Shown here: piece by piece, positions 1-5,115 of the stretch
How the letters are laid out: every line of letters begins with the position of its first letter
Numbering within the stretch: the stretch's first letter is position 1
Source: Chlorobiota bacterium
GTDB taxonomy: Bacteria; Bacteroidota; Ignavibacteria; Ignavibacteriales; Ignavibacteriaceae
Length of the DNA stretch: 9,024 nt
NCBI GenBank assembly: GCA_008363265.1
Contig: RHKR01000171.1
Span: 1-9,024 of the forward strand
Direction: 5' to 3'
Position numbers and translations under genes: made by a program
The notes under the pieces: model-generated
What the model was told of the DNA's origin: nothing
The model's database searches: none
The model's input: only the letters and a program-made list of their open reading frames with translations

Positions 1-90
1 CTTCCATTCTCGAGACTTGCTGACAAGATCATCGCCCGCGTGCCGAAGCCATCATCAGGCGTAACCTTCACCTCAAGTTCTGACGAATAA
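1..90 (+). CDS. 3' end of an unrecognised protein gene (partial)
   Basis: Frame 1 is open from the window edge to a TAA at 88-90 and gives 29 C-terminal residues ending in a serine-rich tail (Thr-Ser-Ser-Ser-Asp-Glu). A strong hairpin terminator follows 18 bases later, which is what a real gene end on this strand should look like. I do not recognise the family from so short a tail. The opposite strand is also open here, but it runs back through the terminator and tRNA without a credible start, so the + strand reading is preferred. Confidence is moderate because the call rests only on an open frame plus the terminator. Confidence 0.45.
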   Translation, partial: LPFSRLADKIIARVPKPSSGVTFTSSSDE

Positions 91-108
91 ACATAGCTGT
101 TTAAAATG

Positions 109-145
109 AAAAAAGGCTGTCCTGAAAAGACAGCCTTTTTATTTT
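109..145. terminator. Bidirectional rho-independent terminator
   Basis: GGCTGTC (115-121) pairs with GACAGCC (129-135) around a 7-base loop, and the stem is extended by A's on the left (109-114) and T's on the right (136-140). Read on + it has a T tract after the stem and can end the gene that stops at 90. Read on - it also has a T tract and can end the tRNA-Arg transcript, which finishes at 147. Confidence 0.85.
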
Positions 146-146
146 G

Positions 147-218
147 TACCCCCGGCAGGAATCGAACCTGCGCACATGGCTCCGGAAACCACTGCTCTAT
201 CCACTGAGCTACGGAGGC
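147..218 (-). tRNA. tRNA-Arg (anticodon CCG)
   Basis: On the minus strand the 72-base sequence folds as a complete cloverleaf. The 7-bp acceptor stem is GCCTCCG with CGGGGGT (G-T wobbles at the first and fourth pairs), the 4-bp D stem is GCTC/GAGC, the anticodon stem is GTGGT/GCCAT with loop TTCCGGA, and the T arm is GCAGG-TTCGATT-CCTGC. The anticodon CCG (complement of 183-185) reads the Arg codon CGG. The discriminator base is A. The 3' CCA is not encoded (CAA follows), so it must be added by the tRNA nucleotidyltransferase. The gene stands alone, with a promoter-like TAnnTTTG motif upstream and a terminator just downstream. Confidence 0.96.
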
Positions 219-243
219 ATCAAATAAATTCTTTTTTACACCC

Positions 244-251
244 CAAATTTA
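244..251 (-). promoter_or_regulatory. Candidate -7 element (TAnnTTTG) of the tRNA-Arg promoter
   Basis: The minus strand reads TAAATTTG, an exact match to the TAnnTTTG -7 consensus of the Bacteroidota primary sigma factor. It ends 25 bases before the tRNA 5' end, which would give a leader of roughly 20 bases. I see no convincing TTG at -33, so this is tentative. Confidence 0.4.
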
Positions 252-273
252 CGAAAAAAAGGGATAAGAAGAA

Positions 274-301
274 TAAAAAAGCCCCGGGGTTACCGGGGCT
301 T
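274..301 (-). terminator. Rho-independent terminator of the exbB-exbD-exbD-tonB operon
   Basis: AAGCCCCGG (279-287) and CCGGGGCTT (293-301) form a 9-bp GC-rich stem with a 5-base loop. On the minus strand the stem is followed directly by a run of T's (A's at 275-280 on +). It lies 29 bases after the tonB stop and closes the operon. Confidence 0.92.
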
Positions 302-330
302 AAACATTGTGTTACCAATGCCGCGCCAGC

Positions 331-1167
331 TTATTGCAGCTGGAACCGGATCGGAACAGTAACCTGTACGTTAACAGGCTGCCCGTTCTGTTTTCCGGGG
401 TTCCAGCGGGGCATCATCATAACCACGCGAAGAGCTTCTTCGTCGCAGCCACCACCGATACCTCTTGCAACTCTGGGGGCCGATATCTGACCGGTCTTCG
501 AAACCGTGAAGGTTACGATAACCTGTCCTTCAACGCCTGCTCTTTTGGCTATCTCAGGATATTGGATATTCTGAGCAAGGAAGCCGTAAAGGGCACCGTC
601 ACCACCGGGGAAAGAAGGCATTTCTTCAGCGAAAGTAAACACTTCCTCTTTAGCCTGCTTGTTCACGTCCTCTTTGGTAACTTCAGGTTTCTTGTCGTCG
701 AGACCGTCAGTGAATTCAACATCCGCATCACCTCTAACGTCACCGCCTTCAACACCCTGACGGGTAACGGTACCGACGTTTTTGTTCTGCAGTTCTTCCA
801 CGGTCTGGACTTCTTCTTTCACCTGATCATCGGGCTTGATAACAGGCGGAGTGAACTTAACGGAGGCTCTTTCGGGAGCTTTCTTTTCCTGCTCCTTGAA
901 GACGGTCTCACGTTTTTCTTTCTCTTTCTGTTTTTTCATCGCCTGAAGCTGAGCTTTAACATCCATTGTTACTGTTTGCTTCTGATTTACCTCACCACTT
1001 TGGATGGCCTTGAGGATCATGGGCATCGAAATGGCAGTGCTGAAAAACAATGCAGTAATAATGAGAGATATGGATAAGAACTTTCCGTACAGTTTCCGAA
1101 GAACATAGGCTCCATATTCCTTGTTCTTCAAAGCGAAAACTATGTCAGTCAAATCAACTTTTGCCAT
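331..1167 (-). CDS. tonB: TonB family energy-transducing protein
   Basis: A 278-residue TonB that links the inner-membrane ExbB/ExbD motor to TonB-dependent outer-membrane receptors. The N-terminus (about residues 9-27) has the Asn-Lys-Glu-Tyr-Gly-Ala-Tyr-Val-Leu-Arg-Lys pattern typical of FCB-group TonBs. One membrane span lies at about 30-50. A long charged, Lys/Glu-rich periplasmic stretch with some Pro follows (about 65-180). The C-terminal TonB domain (about 185-278) has the expected landmarks: FPGG at 186-189, YPEIA at 203-207, EGQVIVTF at 213-220, GCDEEALRVV at 240-249, and a closing Val-Pro-Ile-Arg-Phe strand. It is the last gene of the operon, 9 bases after the preceding exbD stop, with a purine-rich GAGAG stretch as ribosome site. 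The family call is firm; the receptor it serves cannot be read here. Confidence 0.96.
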   Translation of the reverse strand: MAKVDLTDIVFALKNKEYGAYVLRKLYGKFLSISLIITALFFSTAISMPMILKAIQSGEVNQKQTVTMDVKAQLQAMKKQKEKEKRETVFKEQEKKAPERASVKFTPPVIKPDDQVKEEVQTVEELQNKNVGTVTRQGVEGGDVRGDADVEFTDGLDDKKPEVTKEDVNKQAKEEVFTFAEEMPSFPGGDGALYGFLAQNIQYPEIAKRAGVEGQVIVTFTVSKTGQISAPRVARGIGGGCDEEALRVVMMMPRWNPGKQNGQPVNVQVTVPIRFQLQ

Positions 1168-1176
1168 CTTCTACTC

Positions 1177-1758
1177 TCACTTTTTACGGTTATTGTAAAT
1201 GCTCAAGTCAGACTCCGCAACGTCAACTATGGCGTACTTCTTTACTTCTGTGAAATTCATCATATCGAGCACATCAACCAGATTTTGATATGATGATTTG
1301 TCCATGGGCTTGATAACCACGAAGAGGTTTTCCTTCTTCGTTTTTGAATCGTCGTCATTGTCAAGGAACAACTGTTTGTCAGTAATGGCCTTTCTAACAG
1401 ATTCATAAGCACCTTTGTTAAGGGGTTTGAATTCGGGCAAGGTAGTCAGTTTAGCGGTGTCAAGGCCAAAATAGTATACGAGAGTATCGCCACCACCAAT
1501 AAGAATGGTCATCGCCTCACTCTGCCTGAGTTCAGTCTGGTTGATCTGTTGTTCCTCCTGTTGTTCTTTATCTTTAACAGGCATCACAATGTCCATCACT
1601 TGCGGCTTGCTGAAGGTAGTGGTAAGCATGAAGAAAGTAACCAGCAGGAACGCGAGATCCACCATTGGTGTAAGATCTATACGCGTCGATTGCTTGGTGG
1701 GGCCTTTCTTCTTGCCTTTACCGTGTCCCCCCTTCGCCGAGGTATCCAGTTCAGCCAT
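1177..1758 (-). CDS. exbD: ExbD-type biopolymer transport protein (second ExbD paralogue)
   Basis: A 193-residue member of the ExbD/TolR family, the stator-like partner of ExbB. A basic, Gly/Lys-rich cytoplasmic N-terminus (residues 9-26) leads into the signature Asp-Leu-Thr-Pro-Met-Val-Asp followed by one hydrophobic span (about 33-50). Asp34 is the membrane carboxylate equivalent to Asp25 of E. coli ExbD, which carries the ion. The periplasmic part is long (E. coli ExbD is 141 residues in total) and contains a Gln/Glu-rich stretch near 63-80 and an acidic Asn-Asp-Asp-Asp insert near 133-137. The C-terminal fold keeps the Val-Val-Ile-Lys-Pro strand and a final Tyr-Ala-Ile-Val-Asp strand. It starts 14 bases after the previous exbD stop, with an AAGGA ribosome site at 1766-1770. 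It differs clearly from the other ExbD of the operon, which suggests distinct roles. Confidence 0.95.
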   Translation of the reverse strand: MAELDTSAKGGHGKGKKKGPTKQSTRIDLTPMVDLAFLLVTFFMLTTTFSKPQVMDIVMPVKDKEQQEEQQINQTELRQSEAMTILIGGGDTLVYYFGLDTAKLTTLPEFKPLNKGAYESVRKAITDKQLFLDNDDDSKTKKENLFVVIKPMDKSSYQNLVDVLDMMNFTEVKKYAIVDVAESDLSIYNNRKK

Positions 1759-1772
1759 TTAAATTTCCTTCT

Positions 1773-2402
1773 CTAATTTTTTGCCTTAAGTTCTGTGACA
1801 AACTTAAACTTGTTAACGTTCTCTTCCTGTAGAACAGCGATAATTCTCTTGATCACAGGGTAACCGGCATTCTTGTGCCCTTTGATGGCAACGCTGGGCT
1901 GTTTTTTGGTGTCAACACCCTGCATGATATACCATGCATCGAGGCTGCTGGTCACCCATTTTCCGAGCTCATTGTTGGCCGTATCGATCGGCACACCACC
2001 CATGAATTCCTTGTTCTTCCGGTCGGTCGGTTCAGCATTAAGCAGGTTTTTGAAGTTGCTCAACGAAGTACCGAAGCTGCCTATCTTACCAAAAGCGTTT
2101 ATCTCTTCTGGTGTAAGCCCCATTTCATAGGCATCATTCATAGCACTCATGACGGTTTTTTTGAGACCCTCATGGTTGTAGATACCGAAATAGGCGCGCC
2201 CGGCTGAATCGACGGTGATAGTGAAAACATCAACATCGGGAAGTTTCGTCTTGGAGATCGATCCCGGGGTCTGCACTGTCACGGCCTCATCAGGCTTGAA
2301 TTGAGTGGTCAAAATGAAAAATGTAAGAAGCAGAAACGACACGTCGCACATGGCGGTCATGTCAACTAGCGTGCTCTTACGCGGTATTTTTACCTTTGGC
2401 AT
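1773..2402 (-). CDS. exbD: ExbD-type biopolymer transport protein (first ExbD paralogue)
   Basis: A 209-residue ExbD/TolR family protein. The short basic N-terminus (Lys-Val-Lys-Ile-Pro-Arg-Lys) is followed by Val-Asp-Met-Thr-Ala-Met-Cys-Asp and a single span at about 19-36. Asp20 is the expected ion-carrying carboxylate. The usual Pro before the Met is Ala here (Thr-Ala-Met). The periplasmic part is long, with an insert at roughly 75-155 that contains Gly-Gly-Val-Pro-Ile-Asp-Thr. The C-terminal portion keeps the ExbD pattern Val-Ala-Ile-Lys-Gly, then Tyr-Pro-Val-Ile-Lys-Arg-Ile, then Phe-Val-Thr-Glu. The gene lies 14 bases downstream of exbB and 14 bases upstream of the second exbD, so translation is probably coupled along the operon. 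No strong Shine-Dalgarno is visible at its ATG. Two ExbDs per operon is a known arrangement in this phylum. Confidence 0.95.
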   Translation of the reverse strand: MPKVKIPRKSTLVDMTAMCDVSFLLLTFFILTTQFKPDEAVTVQTPGSISKTKLPDVDVFTITVDSAGRAYFGIYNHEGLKKTVMSAMNDAYEMGLTPEEINAFGKIGSFGTSLSNFKNLLNAEPTDRKNKEFMGGVPIDTANNELGKWVTSSLDAWYIMQGVDTKKQPSVAIKGHKNAGYPVIKRIIAVLQEENVNKFKFVTELKAKN

Positions 2403-2416
2403 TTTTTAACTCACAA

Positions 2417-3229
2417 TTACTTTTGTTTTGCAATGAACTGCTGGGTAATGGCAACACCGGCTTCGTCGATGCTGTAGGTCATCTTGTCGATCTTGGTTGT
2501 AAAATAGTTATAGAACACTATCGCGAAAGCTGATGAACCGATACCGAACGCAGTGTTGATAAGCGCCTCGGAGATACCTGTAGCAAGAGCTGAAGCATCA
2601 GGAGCACCGGCGTTTGCGAGAGCGGCGAACGCCCTGATCATACCGAGTACTGTACCGAGAAGACCTACGAGGGTCGAGAGGTTCGCGAGTGTTGAGAGAA
2701 TTACAAGGTTCTGCTCGAGAACAGGGAGTTCGAGTGAAGTTGCTTCTTCGAATTCCTGTTTGATCGCTACAACCTTCTGGTCTTTTGTAAGGTCTTTTTC
2801 ACCCATCATTTCCCTGTATTTGAGAAGACCGGCTTTAACCACGTTGGCAACTGAACCTCTCTGCTTGTCGCACTCTTCAATGGCCAGCTCAAGATCGGAC
2901 TCTTTGCCTGAAAGAAGTGTGTAAACCTTGGCGATGAAATTGGCAACATTGCCTTTTCCCTTGGCTTTTCTGATGACGATGAATCTTTCAACGGCAAATG
3001 TCCACACGCTGAGGAACATGGTCATAAGGATCGGCACGATGAATCCGCCTTTGTAAACCATTCCGAGATAGTTTCCAACCTTGGGATCTTTCGATGGATC
3101 GTTACCCTGGAAGTTCGAGGGATCACCCATCACAAAAAGATAGATCAAGACTGCAATTACAAAAAGCACCGGAATAGCAACGGCTGCAAATCCTGAAAAG
3201 AATGCTTTGAGTGGCGATTGTTTGCTCAC
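2417..3229 (-). CDS. exbB: ExbB/TolQ/MotA family proton channel protein
   Basis: A 270-residue ExbB-type inner-membrane motor subunit that forms the ion channel with ExbD. Hydrophobic spans lie at about 15-34, 62-81, 172-200 and 221-245. The first is an extra N-terminal segment compared with the three-span E. coli ExbB. The family signature is in the third span, Leu-Val-Gly-Leu-Leu-Gly-Thr-Val-Leu-Gly-Met-Ile (187-198), where Thr193 matches the conserved pore threonine. Gly-Ile-Ser-Glu-Ala-Leu-Ile-Asn-Thr-Ala-Phe-Gly (218-229) is the second signature. A soluble cytoplasmic helical domain (about 85-165) separates the spans. The start is GTG at 3227-3229, supported by AGGAG at 3236-3240, 6 bases upstream. 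It is the first gene of the operon. Confidence 0.95.
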   Translation of the reverse strand: MSKQSPLKAFFSGFAAVAIPVLFVIAVLIYLFVMGDPSNFQGNDPSKDPKVGNYLGMVYKGGFIVPILMTMFLSVWTFAVERFIVIRKAKGKGNVANFIAKVYTLLSGKESDLELAIEECDKQRGSVANVVKAGLLKYREMMGEKDLTKDQKVVAIKQEFEEATSLELPVLEQNLVILSTLANLSTLVGLLGTVLGMIRAFAALANAGAPDASALATGISEALINTAFGIGSSAFAIVFYNYFTTKIDKMTYSIDEAGVAITQQFIAKQK

Positions 3230-3235
3230 AGTTAA

Positions 3236-3240
3236 CTCCT
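3236..3240 (-). promoter_or_regulatory. Shine-Dalgarno site that fixes the GTG start of exbB
   Basis: The minus strand reads AGGAG here, 6 bases before GTG at 3229-3227. This supports the non-ATG start. Confidence 0.75.
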
Positions 3241-3251
3241 ATTTCTGGTTA

Positions 3252-3280
3252 ATTATACTTGTTGATTTCAGTTAACGAAA
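3252..3280 (-). promoter_or_regulatory. Candidate promoter of the exbB operon
   Basis: The minus strand has a perfect TATAAT at 3252-3257. Seventeen bases upstream is TTTCGT (3275-3280), a weak -35. Transcription would start near 3245 and leave a very short leader before the ribosome site. The assignment is tentative because the -35 is poor and the phylum often uses different promoter elements. Confidence 0.4.
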
Positions 3281-3297
3281 AAAACAATTATTCGTTA
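3273..3297. repeat. 7-bp inverted repeat upstream of exbB (possible operator)
   Basis: TAACGAA (3273-3279) and TTCGTTA (3291-3297) are perfect inverted arms separated by 11 bases. The left arm overlaps the weak -35 of the candidate exbB promoter, so a bound regulator could block it. It lacks a GC stem and is not a convincing terminator for oadB. Confidence 0.35.
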
Positions 3298-3343
3298 TTG
3301 GTTGATTAATTGCTCAAAAATTACGAATGCCGGGTAAAAATGA

Positions 3344-4564
3344 TCAACGGAAAAATATCGGTATCAAAGTAATATAGAGACCCGCTATGATTGCCGAGGT
3401 TATCACCCCGCTAATGTTTGCTCCAATGGCTTCCGGCAGAATTATCGCCTGCGGATTAACTTCATGGACCGACTTCTGTGCCACTTTCGCGGTTGTCGGG
3501 ACACAACTCACTCCGGCTATGCCTATCACCGGGTTGAACTTCCCGCCGGTAATAAAGTACATGATGTACCCGCCTATCAGACCTCCGACCGCGGATAGTA
3601 TCAGCGCTATGATACCGAGTACAAGGAGCAGAAGTATCTGCGGATCGAGGATAAGAGACGCATCACAGAGCACCCCGAGCAGCAGCCCGAGAAGGAAGGT
3701 TGAACCGTACAGGAGCGGGCCCCCGATAAAGTCGATCAGGTGTGTCAGACCCGCTTCCCTTACTGCCACGCCAACGAAGAGTGACATGAAAAGTGGTGCC
3801 GCAACTGGAAAAAGAAGACATAAAATTATACATGCGATCACAGAAAAATAGAGTTTTTCAGATGAACTGATCTGTCTTATCTTCTTTTTTGGGGGCATTT
3901 TTATTGCCCTCAACCTCTTCGGTACTAGAAGTTTGATGAGATACGGGTATCCTCCGTAGGTAAGTCCGAGGTAGAGATATGCAACAACTGTTATGGCGAC
4001 GAACAGCTTAGGTGAAAGCTGCAGTGAAGTGAAGAGAACCATTGGTCCGTCTGCCCCTCCGATCATTGCCACCGACGCGGCATCTTTCGGGCTGAGTCCC
4101 ATTGCCATCGCGATCGGAACCGTAAGGAATGTCCCCAGTTCGGCGCAAACCGCGAGGAACATACTCAGGAAAGGCCGTGCCAGAAGAAAACCGACATCAA
4201 GAAGCACTCCGATGCCCATGAACACAAAACAGGCGATCAGACCGTTGCTGAAAGTCAGCGTGTAAATCGGTTGGAGGAAATCGATCTGTAGAATGTCGAT
4301 AAGTTTCGCAGGTTCTGTTACCATCGGATCGAGAAAGAGATTGCCCGTCTGCCCGTTTCCCATTATAAGTACTCCGGCATTTACGGCGGCCATTCCGATA
4401 CCCATTGGGATCATGAGGAGCGGCTCGAGCACCTGCTTCTTGCCGAGATAAACCAAAAGAAGCCCAAGCATCATAAGACACACCCTTCCGATCGAAATTG
4501 TAAGGTCCGATGTGAAAAGTGTTGATATTCCGGGGAAGATCTCAGAGAGAATTTGAGTGTCCAT
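3344..4564 (-). CDS. oadB: Sodium-translocating decarboxylase, beta subunit
   Basis: A 406-residue multi-span membrane protein of the OadB/GcdB/MmdB family, the subunit that removes CO2 from carboxybiotin and pumps Na+ outward. The key Gly-Gly-Ala-Asp-Gly-Pro is at 169-174, with Asp172 matching the essential Asp203 of Klebsiella OadB. Tyr198 sits where Tyr229 would be. The second signature, Asn-Pro-Val-Ile-Gly-Ile-Ala-Gly-Val-Ser (344-353), supplies Asn344, Gly348 and Ser353. Lys360 stands where Klebsiella has Arg389. The C-terminus has Gly-Ala-Asn-Ile-Ser-Gly-Val-Ile-Thr-Ser-Ala. I chose ATG at 4562-4564 rather than an in-frame ATG at 4615. It has an AGGGGGAG ribosome site 6 bases upstream and starts two bases after the oadG stop; the longer form adds a charged, Pro-rich leader. 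Substrate (oxaloacetate, methylmalonyl-CoA or glutaconyl-CoA) cannot be told, since it depends on the absent alpha subunit. Confidence 0.95.
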   Translation of the reverse strand: MDTQILSEIFPGISTLFTSDLTISIGRVCLMMLGLLLVYLGKKQVLEPLLMIPMGIGMAAVNAGVLIMGNGQTGNLFLDPMVTEPAKLIDILQIDFLQPIYTLTFSNGLIACFVFMGIGVLLDVGFLLARPFLSMFLAVCAELGTFLTVPIAMAMGLSPKDAASVAMIGGADGPMVLFTSLQLSPKLFVAITVVAYLYLGLTYGGYPYLIKLLVPKRLRAIKMPPKKKIRQISSSEKLYFSVIACIILCLLFPVAAPLFMSLFVGVAVREAGLTHLIDFIGGPLLYGSTFLLGLLLGVLCDASLILDPQILLLLVLGIIALILSAVGGLIGGYIMYFITGGKFNPVIGIAGVSCVPTTAKVAQKSVHEVNPQAIILPEAIGANISGVITSAIIAGLYITLIPIFFR

Positions 4565-4566
4565 GT

Positions 4567-4911
4567 CTATCTCCCCCTCGGGTTGTGACGGAGACCGTAA
4601 ATTTTTGAGCTCCACGGTGAATAAGGTTTCATTACTTTCTGGATGGTCATCACGGTCTTTTCATAGTCGTGAACATCTTCGAAATATTGCTGGAGTGCCA
4701 GGCCGATGGCGGCCACCACTTCGAGTTCGCTCTCCTGTCCCGCTGCTTCCGACTGAATCTCGGTCAGCTCTTCGTGCTGATCATTCTGCTGCTCTTTATG
4801 TAGTTTCAGGTAGTTTATTGTGATGGATATCAGTTTGATGAGGCCCGCGACAAGAAAGGATATAAGAAATGTCGAGAGGAATATTATTCCGATTACGGTT
4901 AGAATTTTCAT
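4567..4911 (-). CDS. oadG: Sodium-translocating decarboxylase, gamma-subunit-like (OadG family)
   Basis: A 114-residue protein with one N-terminal membrane span (about residues 5-28), a charged Gln/Glu/His-rich linker (about 38-62), and a C-terminal soluble part. The Glu-Val-Val-Ala-Ala-Ile-Gly-Leu-Ala-Leu (64-73) segment and the Ser-Pro-Trp-Ser-Ser-Lys-Ile-Tyr-Gly-Leu-Arg tail (97-107) resemble OadG-type gamma chains. In characterised pumps the gamma chain anchors and assembles the alpha and beta subunits. The gene ends at TAG (4567-4569), two bases before the oadB start, so the two are translationally coupled. Its own ATG has no clear Shine-Dalgarno; the leader is very AT-rich with a possible hairpin. 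Gamma chains diverge strongly, so this call leans on size, topology and the neighbour. Confidence 0.85.
   Translation of the reverse strand: MKILTVIGIIFLSTFLISFLVAGLIKLISITINYLKLHKEQQNDQHEELTEIQSEAAGQESELEVVAAIGLALQQYFEDVHDYEKTVMTIQKVMKPYSPWSSKIYGLRHNPRGR
4571..4578 (-). promoter_or_regulatory. Shine-Dalgarno site that decides the oadB start
   Basis: The minus strand reads AGGGGGAG, 6 bases before the ATG at 4564-4562. It lies inside the last codons of oadG. It favours the shorter OadB and coupled translation. Confidence 0.65.
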
Positions 4912-4931
4912 TTTTATAGTGTGTTAAAGTG

Positions 4932-4967
4932 TAACTTTTTTCATCCTACTAATAATAAAAAAAGTTA
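4932..4967 (-). repeat. 10-bp inverted repeat in the oadG leader
   Basis: TAACTTTTTT (4932-4941) and AAAAAAGTTA (4958-4967) are perfect inverted arms with a 16-base loop, lying in the 5' leader of oadG on the minus strand. The structure is AT-only except for one pair, so its stability is low. On the minus strand the loop-proximal ATG at 4944 opens a 6-codon frame (Met-Lys-Lys-Val-Thr-Leu, then stop) in frame with oadG. Confidence 0.35.
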
Positions 4968-4972
4968 TGAAA

Positions 4973-4980
4973 CAAATTTA
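4973..4980 (-). promoter_or_regulatory. Candidate -7 element (TAnnTTTG) of the oadG-oadB promoter
   Basis: The minus strand reads TAAATTTG, the same 8-mer as upstream of the tRNA gene and an exact TAnnTTTG match. Transcription would start near 4966 and leave a leader of about 55 bases. No clear TTG -33 element is seen upstream. Confidence 0.4.
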
Positions 4981-5115
4981 CTAAAACCGCCGTTCATAAA
5001 AAAAGGAAAAGTGAAGCCGCGCCGGTGAAAAATGGTGACTTAAATCATTTCGGGGAAACTATTTATTGTTAAATTACAGAAACTAAAAAAAGAATTTAGG
5101 CGGTCAATCAACACT

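Noticed and set aside
1..108. A coding frame on the minus strand at the left edge
   Set aside because: It is open but continues back through the terminator and tRNA with no plausible start codon.
307..1077. A 256-codon + strand open frame
   Set aside because: It lies antisense to tonB, has a Phe/Leu-rich low-complexity translation, no ribosome site, and overlaps a gene with clear family motifs.
3230..3343. A terminator between oadB and exbB
   Set aside because: The only inverted repeat has 7-bp AT-rich arms with an 11-base loop and no proper T run after the stem in the oadB direction.
3387..3851. A 154-codon + strand open frame opposite oadB
   Set aside because: The translation is rich in Ser/Arg/Pro without any motif; the minus strand encodes the OadB signatures across the same bases.
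4565..4615. A 17-residue N-terminal extension of OadB starting at 4615
   Set aside because: It would overlap oadG, lacks a good ribosome site, and adds a charged Pro-rich stretch. The ATG at 4564 has AGGGGGAG in front and a 2-base gap to the oadG stop.
4912..5115. A small gene or RNA in the gap between oadG and the WD40 gene
   Set aside because: The longest frames are a few codons and the sequence is AT-rich with no stable structure; the gap is best read as two divergent promoters. No clear promoter could be assigned to the WD40 gene.
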